The position numbers and the translations under genes were made by a program. DNA of 64,000 bases from Calendula officinalis (lineage: Eukaryota; Streptophyta; Magnoliopsida; Asterales; Asteraceae): positions 10,980,501-11,044,500 of the forward strand of contig OY970835.1 of the NCBI GenBank assembly GCA_963853835.1. Reading direction: 5' to 3'. Below, in pieces: positions 36,702 through 48,146 of the stretch. The notes below the pieces were generated by a model. The model searched no databases. It saw only the letters and a list, made by a program, of their open reading frames with translations, and had not been told where the DNA came from. Position 1 is the stretch's first letter. The number at the start of each line of letters is the position of its first letter.

Positions 36702-39431
36702 ATGGATACTTATAGGTTATTGGTCATAGCTAGTGGTTGTAATGGTTCACGAGGCATTCAGATGACTTATGGGCACCAGTTACGGTTTAAAATGAATACT
36801 TATAGGTTATTGGTAATAGCTAGTGGTTATAATGGTTCACGAGGCATTCGCATGACTTATGGACACCAGTTACGGTCTAAAATGGATACTTATAGGTTAT
36901 TGGTCATCGCTAGTGGTTATAATGGTTCACGGTCCATTCGTATGGGCACCAGTTACGGTTTAAATGGATACTTATAGGTTATTGGTCATAGCTAGTGGTT
37001 ATAATGGTTCACGAGGCATTCGTATGACTATGTGCACAAGTTACGGTTTAAAATGGATACTTATAGGTTATTGGTCATAGCTAGTGGTTATAATGGTTCA
37101 CGAGGCATTCGCATGACTTATGGACACCAGTTACCGTTTAATATCGATACTTATAGGTTATTGGTCATAGCGAGCGGTTATAATGGTTCACGGGTTATTC
37201 GTACGGGTTATGGACACCAATTATGGTCTAAAATGGATTCTTATAGCTTATTTGTCAAAGCCAGTGGTTATAATAGTTCACTGGTCATTCGTATCGGTTC
37301 TAGACACCAATTACAAATTAAAATGCATACTAATAGGTTATTCATCATAGCTAGTGGTTATAATGGTTCTCGAGGCATTCGTATGACTTATGGACACCAA
37401 TTATGGTTTAAAATGAATACATATAGGTTATTGGTCATAGCTAGTGGTTATAATGATTCACGGTCCGTTCGTATGGGCACCAGGTACGGTTTAAAATGGA
37501 TACTTATAGGTTATTGGTCATAGCTAGTGGTTATAATGGTTCACAAGGCATTCGCATGACTAATGGACACCAGTTACAGTTTAAAATGGATACTTATAGG
37601 TTATTGGTCATAGCTAGTGCTTATAATGGGTCATGGGTCATTCGTACGGGTTATGGATACCAATTACGGTTTAAAATGGATACTTATAGGTTATTGGTCA
37701 TAGCCAGTGGTTATAATAGTTCACGGGTCATTCGTATGGGTTATGGACAACAATTACAAATTAAAATGCATACTAATAGGTTATTCGTCATAGCTAGTGG
37801 TTATAGTGGTTCACGAGGCATTCGTATGACTTATGGACACCAATTATGGTTTAAAATGAATACTAATAGGTTATTGGTCATAGCTAGTGGTTATAATGGT
37901 TCATGGTCCATTCGTATGGGCACCGGTTACGGTTTAAAATGGATACTTATAGGTTATTGGTCATAGCTAGTGGTTATAATGGTTCACGAGGCATTCGTAT
38001 GACTTATGGACACCAATTATGGTTTAAAATGAATACTTATAGGTTATTGGTGATAGCTAATGGTTATAATGGTTCACGGGCCATTCGTACGGGTTATGGA
38101 CGCCAATTACGGTTTAAAATGGATACTTATAGCTTATTGGTCATAGCCAGTGGTTATAATAGTTCATGGGTCATTCGTATGCGTTATGGACACCAATTAC
38201 AAGTTAAAATGCATACTAATAGGTTATTCGTCATAGCTAGTGGTTATAATGGTTCACGAGGCATTCGTATGACTTATGGACACCAATTATGGTTTAAAAT
38301 GAATACGTATAGGTTATTGGTCATAGCTAGTGGTTATAATGGTTCACGGTCCATTCGTACGGGCACTAGTTACGGTTTAAAATGGATACTTATAGGTTAT
38401 TGGTCATAGCTAGTGGTTATAATGGTTCACGAGGCATTCAGATGACTTATGGGCACCAGTTACGGTTTAAAATGGATACTTATAGGTTATTGGTCATAGC
38501 TAGTGGTTTTAATGGTTCACGGTCCATTCGTATGGGCACCAGTTACGGTTTAAAATGGATACTTATAGGTTATTGGTCATAGCTAGTTGTTATAATGGTT
38601 CACAAGGCATTCGCATGACTTATGGACACCAGTTACGGTTTAAAATGGATACTTATAGGTTATTGGTCATAGCTAGTGGTTATAATGGTTCACGGGCCAT
38701 TCGTACGGGTTATGGACACCAATTACGGTTTAAAATGGATAATTATAGCTTATTGGTCATAGCCAGTGGTTATAATAGTTCACGGGTCATTCGTATGGGT
38801 TATGGACACCAATACAAATTAAAATGCATACTAATAGGTTATTCGTCATAGCTAGTGGTTATAATGGTTCACGAGGCATTCGTATGACTTATGGACACCA
38901 ATTATGGTTTAAAATGAATACTTATAGGTTATTGGTCATAACTAGTGGTTGTAATGGTTCACGGTCCATTCGTATGGGCACCAGTTACGGTTTAAAATGG
39001 ATACTTATAGGTTATTGGTCATATCTAGTGGTTATAATGGTTCACGAGACATTCGTATGACTTATGGACACCAATTACGGTTTAAAATGAATATTTACAG
39101 GTTATTGGTCATAGCTAGTGGTTATAATGGTTCACGGTCCATTCATATGGGCACCAGTTATGGTTTAAAATGGATACTTATAGCTTATTGGTCATAGCCA
39201 GTGGTTATAATAGTTCAGGGGCATTCGTATGGGTTATGGACACCAATTACAAATCAAAATGCATACTAATTGGTTATTCGACATAGCTAGTGGTTATAAT
39301 GGTTCAAGAGGCATTCGTATGACTTATGGACACCAATTATGGTTTAAAATGAGTACTTATAGGTTATTGTTCATAGCTAGTGGTTATAATGGTTCACGGT
39401 CCATTCGTATGGGCACCAGTTACGGTTTAAA
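36702..39431 (+). repeat. Satellite higher-order unit of 2730 bp, copy 2
   Basis: Second copy of the 2730-bp unit, with the same landmark order. The next unit after 39432 begins alike but diverges within the first monomers, so the periodicity ends shortly before the E2 insertion at 40349. Confidence 0.87.
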
Positions 39432-40348
39432 ATGGATACTTATAGGTTATTGGTCATAGCTAGTGGTTATATTGGTTCACGAGGCATTCGTATGACTTAT
39501 GGAAACCAATTATGGTTTAAAATGAATACTTATAGGTTATGGTTCATAGCTAGTGGTTATAATGGTTCACGGTCCATTCGTATGGGCACCAGTTACGGTT
39601 TAAAATGGATACTTATAGGTTATTGGTCATAGCTAGTGGTTATAATGGTTCACGAGGCATTCAGATGACTTATGGGCATCAGTTACGGTTTAAAATGGAT
39701 ACTTATAGGTTATTGGTTATTGCTAGTGGTTATAATGGTTCACGAGGCATTCACATGACTTATGGACACCAGTTTCGGTTTAAAATGGATACTTATAGTT
39801 TATTGGTCATTGCTAGTGGTTATAATGGTTCACGGGCCATTCATACGGGTTATGGACACCAATTACGGTTTAAAATGGATACTTATAGCTTATTGGTCAT
39901 ACCAGTGGTAATAATAGTTCACGGGTCATTCGTACGGGTTATGGACACCAATTACAAATTAAAATGCATACTAATAGGTTATTCGTCATAGCTAGTTGTT
40001 ATAATGGTTCACGAGGCATTCGTATGACTTATGGACACCAATTATGGTTTAAAATGAATACTTATAGGTTATGGTTCATAGCTAGTTGTTATAATGGTTC
40101 ACGGTCCATTCGTATGGGCACCAGTTACGGTTTAAAATGGATACTTATAGGTTATTGGTCATAGCTAGTGGTTATAATGATTCACGACGCATTCGTATGA
40201 CTTATGGACACCAATTATGGTTTAAAATGAATACTTATAGGTTATTGGTCATAGCTAGTGGTTATAATGGTTCATGGTCCATTCGTATGGGCACCAGTTA
40301 CGGTTTAAAATGGATACTTATAGGTTATTGGTCATAGCTAGTGGTTAT

Positions 40349-40939
40349 TGTTGGAATATGCTTCACGCGTATAACATATAGTTTTATGGCTAGTTGTTTG
40401 TGAGCCTAAAGGGTCACACACTTAAATACTAAACACCATAAGATATATAGTGTAATTAGGGTAATTACATTATATATTAATATAAGCTACTAGCTTGTAT
40501 ACATATTATAGTTTAATATTAATTGTTAATATTGAAACTTAATAATGAGCTTAATAGAAAGAACAAAAGACAAGGGGCTAGAATGCAATAAATCATAAGT
40601 GATTTTGGGACGTCATTAAAATGGATTAGGGCAACCATAGTCCCTCACTTCCTCCGATTCTCGGCCGCACCCCATATCCCCTCTAGGGTTCTTTTGCTTC
40701 TTCTTGCTATAATGTTGTGTGGACTAGCTTTGGAGGGACTCCCCGTTGGTCTTCTTGGTTTCGGTCGATCATCATCTCTAACCGATTCATATTATACAAA
40801 GGCTTCAAGGGTATGATTAATTCATCTTAACTCTTTGTATTTATCTTTAATTTAATTGTATGATTGATATCAAGATCCGTTTATGGTGATAAACTATTTT
40901 CCGCTGCGTTTTGTTACTTGTAATAACCGAAAATCTCCA
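40349..40939 (+). repeat. E2 5' LTR
   Basis: It starts TGTTGGAATATGC and ends about ...AAATCTCCA, some 591 bp. A degenerate PBS begins four bases further on. Near the 3' end is TTTTCCGCTGCGTTTTG, a motif also present (as its complement) in the E3 and E4 LTRs. The 3' LTR is outside the window, so the right boundary is inferred from the terminal CA and the PBS. Confidence 0.7.
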
Positions 40940-42649
40940 TTAATGGTATCACGAGTCATTATATTAATCATATAATTAGCTAGTTTTTGTGGAAAGTGGC
41001 AAAAATCAATCCTTTATGGTACCCTAATTCCGAACGGCAAATATAAGAACCCTAGGGTTCAAAAAATTAATCTTGTTATTGTATTTTTTGATTATTTGGC
41101 TTGGAATTACTTGTTTAATTTTGTTTTTGATATGGCAAAACATGTATTTTTGCCATGTCCCAAGCCAAAGCCTTGTCAATTGTTGCTTGTTTGTGCAAAC
41201 CGATGAAAACCTAGACCTTGTGATTGATTGTGGTTGAATGTTTGGTTGTTTTGGGAAAGCCGTGTTTTTGGCTAAATTTGGTTGTAATCTTTTAATTTTT
41301 TCTTTTATTTTTGTGCCATTTTTAGGGAAATTTGTAATGTAAAAGAAATAGAATAGATTGTCTTTCTTTATTTCTTTTAATTGTAAATTGTTGACCAAAA
41401 ATTGAAGACAAATGAAGAAAACAACAAATTTCCGTCATCAACGCGAGGGCTGTATGAAAACAGGTTTTCCAGAGGCATACGGACTCCGTTTTGGGCGATT
41501 CAAAAGCCTAAAATGTTTGCAAAGTCGTGGGCTACAACTTTCCAGCAGGCCGGGAAGACTGTCGAAGACTCCTTCAGTGACTTTTCGAGCTTCTAAGTCT
41601 GCTGGAATTTTCTGGCAGATTGCAATTTTTCACAATTTTAGTTTCTACTTGCTCAAGAATGTCTTGGAGCAAGTGGGAGCCCATTGGGTTAACGTTGGCC
41701 CGTCCCCTAGTTTGACCCTTCGGTCCATCGTGATGACTCACGTGACCGAACCTAAGATTTCATCGGTCGAGGTTTGCACAAAATGTGTTGCATGTTTTAT
41801 TATATGTTTGTGGTTGTGAAATAATTTCTATATAATACAAATAATAAACAACTAAAAATATGATTTTTGAAACACGAACATTAAAACATCCAAAATTTTA
41901 ATCGTCAATGATTACTTGTTAATCCTCGGCGATTATTGCTTAATAATATATGATTACTGTTTAATCATCAACGATTAATTGTTAATCATGGATGATTACA
42001 GTTTGATCATCTATGATTATGAAATTAATCTAAACTTGTTTTTGAGATTAATACAAAAGTTTAAATATGATTTGAAACTTATAATTTAATAATCGCTAAA
42101 ATGTTTTTACTGCTTATTAAACTGACTTATGAAGTGGTATGAATGAAGTACATGATTCATTCATATCTTAATAAAATTTTATCACAAATTCTTTTTCCAT
42201 ACCTAAAATTTAAGTCACGCCGTCCAATCAGTTGCAAATCACTTGCTTCTATTTTTGAATTCACGTGAGACGTGGTTTGAATTTAGATCTGAGGTCATTA
42301 TTCTCTACGAGTGAGACCTAGATCTATTTTGACATGAGTTCACATTAGATGACTTAATCAAGTTAACGGTGAGACCTTGACTCGAGGCAAAGATGCGACA
42401 AACATGCCACTTGACCCTAGATGCTTGTTCACTAGGTGCCATGAAGTCTCATACCTCTAAGAGTTGCACTTGTAATGCAATTGTTGATCGTCACCTACCT
42501 ATTGGATCTATCATCTCTAGCAGATTAACTGATGCCATGATAGAACCGCAATGGGATCTTAGCTTTTAATTAAAATTAATTGGGTAGTTAATTTATTTAA
42601 AGCATTTAATTATAGAAAATACTAATTAATGAACTTTGTAATTTTGTAG
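40940..42649 (+). other. E2 5' leader
   Basis: About 1.7 kb with no convincing coding sequence. The interval 41898-42025 is rich in TTAATCAT/ATGATTA palindromic units very like those in the LTRs of E3 and E4. Small open frames exist (for example 41412-41819) but resemble nothing known to me. Confidence 0.6.
40944..40955 (+). other. E2 primer-binding site, degenerate
   Basis: TGGTATCACGAG matches the first eight bases of the initiator-Met PBS (TGGTATCAGAGC) and then departs from it. It could be a mutated site or a site for another tRNA. Confidence 0.5.
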
Positions 42650-43987
42650 ATGACTACAAACAATCAAACCCTATCAAACAACACCATTTGCTCCGTTCTC
42701 GATAAGGAGAAACTTGATGGATCGAATTTTGTTGATTGGGCACGTAACCTAAGGATTGTCCTTAGGGCCGAGCACAAATACCACCATTTGGAAGAGGTGT
42801 TGCCCCCTGCCCCCGCTGCTAATGCCACCGCTCCTGTTCATGCGGCCTATACTAAAAGGTTTAACGAACAGCAAGAAGTCGCTACCCTTATGCTAGTGAG
42901 CATGACCCCCGAGATTCAAAAGAATCACGAGGACCTCACTGAATTTTATATGATGCATGAACTAAACACCACATATCAAAAGCAAGCTGATCAGGAACTC
43001 TTTGACATGGTCAAAGGCTTCCCTGCTTGTAAGCAAGCAGAGGGACAGTTTGTTAGCTCTTATCTTTTGAAGATGATGAGTTACCTAGACCAGATGGGGA
43101 AACTTGGCTACCCTATGCCTCATATCCATGGAATTGGGTTAATTCTCACTTCACTTCACAAGGACTATGCGCCGTTTGTCATGACTTATCATATGCATAG
43201 TATGGGGAAGACTTTTGCCGAATTACATGCGATGCTGAAACAAATGGAAGCTGGGCTACCCAAGAAAGCTCCTACCCCTACTGTCCTTGACATAAGGCAA
43301 GGAAAGATCCAAAAACCAAAACCGCAAGTAGTTGCTAAGGTCCATGGAGAGGGAAAGCAAGTTTACAAGCCCAAGCCAAAGGTTCCCACACCTACTCATA
43401 AGGAGCATCCTGCTAAGGATCTTGGTTGCCATCACTGCGGTGAAACAGGCCATTGGAGGAGGAATTGTCCCGCCTACCTGGCGGAGTTGATGAAGAACAA
43501 AGCTAGCAAGGCTAGCACATCAGGTATCTTCACAATAGAACTATATGCTTTCCCTAAGAAATCATGGGTATATGACACTGGTTGTGGTACTCACATTTGT
43601 AATACCATGCAGGGTCTAAGGGGAAGTAGAAAGCTAAACCATGGAGCTTTGGACTTGTACGTAGGTAATGGAATGCGTGCACCGGTCGAAGCTATAAGAA
43701 GCTATGATTTAATCCTTCCTAATGGTTTAATTATTGTACTAGACAATTGTCACTGTGCGCCTAGTATTACTAGGGGTATAGTATCGCTTTCATGTTTGTG
43801 GAATAATGGTTTTATTCACTCTTTTACGGATTATGGTATTTCAGTTTCAAAGGATAATGTATTCTATTTTAATGCTATTCCTTGTGATGGTATTTTTGAG
43901 ATTGACATGCATAATCGTATCATAAACAGTAGTTCTATTTATACATGTAGCAATAAGAAATCCAAGAAGAATTTGGATTCTACTTAA
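42650..43987 (+). CDS. gag: E2 copia gag and protease (truncated polyprotein)
   Basis: The N-terminal part is a UBN2-type copia gag (LDGSNFVDWARNLRIVLR start, YHMHSMGKTFAELHAMLK block). A zinc knuckle CHHCGETGHWRRNC at about 43429-43470 fits C-X2-C-X4-H-X4-C, so it should bind RNA. A protease follows with the active-site motif DTGCGTHIC at about 43570. The frame stops at TAA 43985-43987, just before the integrase zinc region (WHCRHCH), which continues in the same frame. The stop is therefore a nonsense mutation in a once-continuous gag-pol. Start chosen at the first Met after the leader. Confidence 0.9.
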   Translation: MTTNNQTLSNNTICSVLDKEKLDGSNFVDWARNLRIVLRAEHKYHHLEEVLPPAPAANATAPVHAAYTKRFNEQQEVATLMLVSMTPEIQKNHEDLTEFYMMHELNTTYQKQADQELFDMVKGFPACKQAEGQFVSSYLLKMMSYLDQMGKLGYPMPHIHGIGLILTSLHKDYAPFVMTYHMHSMGKTFAELHAMLKQMEAGLPKKAPTPTVLDIRQGKIQKPKPQVVAKVHGEGKQVYKPKPKVPTPTHKEHPAKDLGCHHCGETGHWRRNCPAYLAELMKNKASKASTSGIFTIELYAFPKKSWVYDTGCGTHICNTMQGLRGSRKLNHGALDLYVGNGMRAPVEAIRSYDLILPNGLIIVLDNCHCAPSITRGIVSLSCLWNNGFIHSFTDYGISVSKDNVFYFNAIPCDGIFEIDMHNRIINSSSIYTCSNKKSKKNLDST

Positions 43988-44323
43988 CTATGGCATTGTC
44001 GTCATTGCCATGTTAACAAGAAACGCGTTTTAAAATTACAAAATGATGGACTTATAAAATCAGATGATTCTAAATCATTTGATAAATGTGTTTCTTGTAT
44101 ATCTGGTAAAATGGCGCGCAAGCCTTTCTCTCATGTATGCGAAAGGGCCAATTATCTACTTGGACTCATACATACCGATGTATGTGGCCCTTTTAGAACT
44201 AGAACTAGGGAAGGTGCTACCTACTTCATTACTTTCACTGACGACTTTAGTCGTTATCGTTATGTTTATTTGATTAAACATAAACATGAACCCTTTGAAA
44301 CGTTCAAAGCTTTCCAAAAATGA
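43988..44323 (+). pseudogene. pol: E2 integrase, N-terminal part
   Basis: This continues the gag frame after the TAA. It has an HHCC-type zinc region (CVSCISGK at about 44090), IHTDVCGPF with the first catalytic Asp, and TFTDDFSRYRYVYLIKHK. It ends at TGA because one extra A in a run near 44319 shifts the frame; the integrase core resumes in the next frame. Confidence 0.87.
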
Positions 44324-45023
44324 AGTAGAAAATCAACTCGGCAAGAAGATAAAAGCACTCCGTGATGATCGAGGAGGAGAGTACATGAGCCATGAGTTTC
44401 AAGACCATCTGAAGAATTGTGGGATTGTCTCACAATTCACTCCCCCTTATACACCACAACATAATGGTGTATCAGAGAGGAGAAATAGCACCTTGCTTGA
44501 CATGGTCCGATCGATGATGAGTCCTACCACTCTGCCTCTATCCTTTTGGGGTTATGCACTCAAGTCGGCTGCTCGCATACTGAATATGGTTCCCACCAAG
44601 AAGGTTGAAAAGACACCATATGAGATATGCCATGGGAAAGTCCCTAACTTGTCTTACTTGAAAGTCTGGTGTTGTGAGGCTCTCGTGAAACGAGACACAC
44701 CGAACAAACTTGAACCCAGAGCTGTCACGTGCATCTTTATAAGATACCCTGAGGAAACGATGGGTAACTATTTCTACTACCCACCTGAGCAAAAAGTAAT
44801 TATTGCTTGTTATGCTGAGTTTCTTGAGAGCAATCTCATTTCACAAGAAGCAAGTGGGAGTACAATCGACTTTGACGAGATTCCAAGCGATGAAGATGCA
44901 CAACCTATTGTAGATACTAGCGAACATCAAGATGAGGCTGAACATGAAACTGTTCCTGTTGCACCTCAAAATGATGAAGTCCCCGTTCGAAGGTCCGCAA
45001 GGACACCTCATGCACCTGAATGA
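44324..45023 (+). pseudogene. pol: E2 integrase core and C-terminal region
   Basis: After the frameshift the integrase core continues: ALRDDRGGEYMSHEF carries the second catalytic Asp and NGVSERRNSTLLDMV the Glu. LPLSFWGYAL, KVWCCEALVKRD and an acidic linker follow. It ends at TGA 45021-45023, where relatives have Arg (CGA), so this is a C-to-T nonsense change. The frame reopens downstream. Confidence 0.87.
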
Positions 45024-45525
45024 TATGGTTTCCAAATCGATGCTGAGGGGCTGAGTTTAGGGGATCATAATGAACCCCCTAACTATCGAGCTGCATTAGC
45101 AGATTCTGAATCTGACAAATGGCTTGATGCTATGAACGCGGAAATGCAATCCATGAAAGATAACCAAGTATGGACTTTGCTTGATCTTCCTCCTAACAGT
45201 AAGACTGTTGGTACCAAGTGGCTCTTCAAGAAGAATACCGACATGGATGGCAATGTACACACCTATAAAGCTCGGTTGGTGGCAAAAGGTTACACTCAAA
45301 CCTACGGGATTGACTATGATGAAACCTTCTCGCCTTTTGCCGACGTTAGAGCTATTAGGATCATCATAGCCATAGCAGCGTACTATGACTATGAGATTTG
45401 GCAAATGGATGTTAAAACTGCTTTCTTAAATGGACACCTTGACTTAGATGTCTATATGGTACAACCTGAGGGATTTGTAAGTACAAAGCACCCTAAGAAA
45501 GTATGTAAGCTTCAAAGGTCCATTT
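45024..45525 (+). pseudogene. pol: E2 reverse transcriptase, N-terminal fragment cut by E3
   Basis: The frame is open from 45024: MNAEMQSMKDNQVW, KARLVAKGYTQ, then IWQMDVKTAFLNGHL with the first RT catalytic Asp, and KVCKLQRSI. After TCC-ATT-T the E3 LTR begins, so the YVDD palm and RNase H are displaced beyond the window. The five bases before the LTR, CATTT (45521-45525), should be the target-site duplication of E3. Confidence 0.9.
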
Positions 45526-46369
45526 TGTTGGATTTTGGTGGGTTCTAAAACGCAGCGGAAACGTATATTAAAAAAAAATATTTTAACCACCAAGATCCAC
45601 CAATGACCGAATCTCTAAACCCAAATCGTGCAACAAGGAAGAAGAAGAGAACATCATACCCTTGAAGACACCCGCAAGATAATGATGAACTCTTTGATGG
45701 ATGAAGGTCACGAAATCGTTCCCCTCTACCGTTGATCCACACCGAGTAAGTGATCCCTTTCGAGTTGCTAACCCGACACCGAAAATGCTCAAGAACTTTC
45801 TTAGATTTTCGGTAGCCAAACACTTGTATTTTTAGAGAGAAAACGATTTTTGCATTAGCCTTCATCAACCTCCCACATCTCTCTTATATATATAAGAGAG
45901 CATGTGAAGGTGGGTGGAAAAGCTCTACATGCATTGGACCAAAAAGTGGTCCAATAGAATTAAAGCAAGCATGTGGAAAAGTAGTGGCTTTCCTTCACAT
46001 GCATTGGACCATTAAATGGTCCAATGAAATAAAAGCCACTTTTATTTCTCCCAACATCTTTATTTATCTCTCTTAATTTAAGTGTTATCGGAAAGGAATT
46101 CCCCCGGCGTGTGACCCGATAGGCTCGTGCATCATCGGCCATGATACCCGTACATGTGTGTCGGTGGGCACTAAATTCTGACTGTTTAATCACTTATGAT
46201 TAAGCTGTCACGAGTCCGGCAGTTTAATCACTTATGATTAAGCTGCCACGAATCTGACAGTTCAATCATCAATGATTAAGCTATTACAAATCTAACACTT
46301 TAGTCACCAATGATTAAGGTTACGATTCTGACAGTTTAATCATCGGTGATTAAGTCACGAATTCTAACA
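45526..46369 (-). repeat. E3 3' LTR
   Basis: 844 bp, minus-strand termini TGTTAGAATTC and TTTTCCAACA-like (here CCAAAATCCAACA). U3 carries six or so TTAATCA...TGATTAAG palindromes at about 46185-46355. A TATA-like palindrome ctcttatatatataagagag lies at 45881-45900. The PPT lies just right of it. Confidence 0.9.
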
Positions 46370-46384
46370 AACTCCCACTTGCAC
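46370..46384 (-). other. E3 polypurine tract
   Basis: The minus strand reads GTGCAAGTGGGAGTT directly before the LTR's TGTTAG. The same tract precedes the E4 3' LTR. Confidence 0.75.
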
Positions 46385-47245
46385 ACGACACGACGTGTTA
46401 TTGGTATCACAAACAAAGAGCGGCCTTAGCTAGGCATCTTTGTCCCCAAGTCAGCATGAGTTACGTCATCCTCGACAACTACCAATCATATAAATGATGG
46501 TTCCTTTAGATAAGTGATCGTATCATCCCTTTGTACGCGATATCCTTGTGAACACGAGACATGGATTAATGTCATCATTCTCCAGATCGTTCACGATTAT
46601 GTTTCTCGATCTTTTATTTAGTGGTGACCAAAATGAGTTTTAATTGAACCATTTTCAATATAACTCGAGCATGGCCATGCTTTTGGGTGTCAGCGCTAAA
46701 TCATCGAGGGGCCCTTGGATATCTCTCCTCATTGAGGTACCAATCCTTTTGACTACATAGTCCCTACACATAAGTTATCCTTACCCAACTAAGCCCCTTA
46801 TAACAGCCATTTACGAACCGCGTTAGAGCATTAATCTAAGTAAAGTAAACTTATGCTTTGGAATCTCATGAATCTCTGGTCTAAGGATGAAATGATACTA
46901 TCATCCCGAGATACTTGTGACAATTTCCATGAAGTAAGCTCGGGTGTGGGTCTCCAGTCACTTGAAACTCATTTCAAGCACAGGAAATTGTTGCGTCTAT
47001 ATCTCATAACCAACACATTGCCTCAGCCTTCATTCAAAACTTACTTCCATTTAAGTATGACTGACTGTGGATGTTTAGATAAAAATATAGGAAGTGTTTA
47101 AACATGCAAAGATGGAACACAATAAATATTTTGAAAGTAACTGCAACACGCATATGTATAGACATAATTATACATCAATACAATCAAAATTACAATACTG
47201 CTTCAAGTTCCCAAAATAAACATCAAATTCAAACTAAAACAGTAC
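46385..47245 (-). other. E3 3' untranslated region
   Basis: About 860 bp between the end of pol and the PPT. It is closely matched by E4 49041-49850. No coding sequence is recognised; the small open frames on the plus strand (46853-47101 and its copy at 49509-49757) are conserved only because the DNA is. Confidence 0.65.
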
Positions 47246-48146
47246 TCAAGCTAAATCACTTGCTAATCTCACACCTATTCCTCTAGTGTGAGAATCATGT
47301 ACAGCCTGTGACAATGGCTTAGTAAACAGATCGGCGAGGTTCTCTTCCGATACTACTCTGCTTAAGATAACATCACCACTTTCAACCTTATCTCGGATAA
47401 CGTGGTATTTACGAGCAATATGCCTCGTTCTTTTGTGAGCTCTAGCTTCCTTAGCCAATGCTACCGCACCCTCATTGTCACAAAATATTTCAATGGGGTC
47501 GGCAATGCTAGGGACAACTACCAAGTCATTGATGAATTTCCTCATCCACACAGCTTCCTTTGCAGCTTCACTTGCTGCAATGTATTCTGATTATGTCGTC
47601 GAATCAGCAACTGTGTCTTGCTTGGAGCTCCTCCAACTCACATCACCACCATTCAATAGGAATACATAACCCGATTGCGATCGGAAATCATCCCTATCAG
47701 TTTGGAAGCTTGCGTCTGTGTATCCAACTACACACAACTCTTCCATACCACCATATACCAAGAACATATCCTTCGTTCTTCGAAAATATTTCAAGATGTT
47801 CTTGACGGCTATCCAATGAGCTTCTCCAGGGTTTGATTGATATCTACTTGCCACGCTTAGTGCACATGATACATCAGGTCTGGTGCATAGCATGGCGTAC
47901 ATGATAGATCCAACTGCCGAGGCATAAGGGATCTTCTTCATTATGTCACGTTCCTTATCAGAACTTGGACATTGAGCCTTGCTCAAAGTCACTCCATGCA
48001 ACATAGGAAGATTCCCTTTCTTGGAATCCTCCATTCTAAATCGCTTTAGAACTTTGTCAATATATGCACTTTGACTCAAACCGAGAAGTCTTTTAGATCT
48101 ATCTCGATAGATCTTGATTCCCAAGATGTACGATGCATTTCCTAAG
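47246..48146 (-). pseudogene. pol: E3 pol C-terminal part: end of RT and RNase H
   Basis: This reads from the E4 insertion point (GNASYILGIKIYRDRSKRLL) through MYAMLCTRPDVSCALSVASR, YTDASFQTDRDD and SSKQDTVADST. It then meets a TAA at 47591-47593 within the conserved Glu-containing STTEAEY region. The frame continues beyond with WMRKFINDLVV, IEIFCDNEGAVAL, RTKHIARKYHVIRD-like and ADLFTKPLSQ to the natural end at 47246. The part right of 48141 (up to 48211) would read into the E4 LTR and is not pol. Confidence 0.88.
48142..48146. other. E4 target-site duplication, left copy (CTAAG)
   Basis: The five bases CTAAG immediately precede the LTR. Uninterrupted relatives read tttcctaagtccttc across this point. 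Confidence 0.93.

Larger units (their letters stand above)
12295..40348 (+). repeat. Satellite array of 90/83-bp monomers, about 318 head-to-tail copies
   Basis: This is an unbroken tandem array of about 28 kb, all in one orientation. The typical monomer runs from tcatagctagtggttataa to ttataggttattgg. Two length classes exist: 90 bp, with cgtatgacttatggacacc, and 83 bp, with cgtatgggcacc, which lacks about 7 bases. Rare 82-bp monomers also occur. Variants mark positions, for example agccagtggttataatagttc and caaattaaaatgcatacta. Both ends are broken monomers abutting LTRs. Because 90 bp is 30 codons, long chains of 90-mers leave the plus strand open. The resulting frames (a repeated MDTYRLLVIASGYNGSRGI-type peptide) break at the 83-mers and are not credible genes. 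I do not recognise the family. Confidence 0.97.
40349..45525 (+). mobile_element. E2: Ty1/copia element inserted in satellite, 5' half
   Basis: A plus-strand element whose 5' LTR starts with TG at 40349 directly after the satellite bases gtggttat. LTR, leader, gag-protease, integrase and the start of RT follow in copia order. E3 interrupts its RT at 45526, and the remainder of E2 lies beyond the window. It carries two nonsense codons (43985-43987, 45021-45023) and a one-base insertion near 44319, so it is inactive and probably older than E4. The lineage within copia is not certain. Confidence 0.9.

Noticed and set aside
12340..40337. Dozens of plus-strand open frames of 60-186 codons encoding a 30-residue repeat
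   Set aside because: They follow directly from a 90-bp satellite monomer in tandem. Each ends where an 83-bp monomer shifts the frame, many overlap, and no start or control signals exist. Treated as satellite, not genes.
12295..40348. CRISPR-like direct repeats
   Set aside because: Monomers are contiguous with no unique spacers, and all surroundings are plant retroelements.
12295..40348. CENP-B box-like site in the satellite
   Set aside because: The attcgtacgggttatgg variants contain TTCG and CGGG but not with the spacing of the mammalian box.
41402..41819. Small plus-strand frames in the E2 leader
   Set aside because: Overlapping in two frames, no recognisable motif, and in a noncoding leader.
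46853..47101. 82-codon frame repeated at 49509-49757
   Set aside because: Conserved only because the 3' UTRs of E3 and E4 are near-identical; antisense to the element and without recognisable features.
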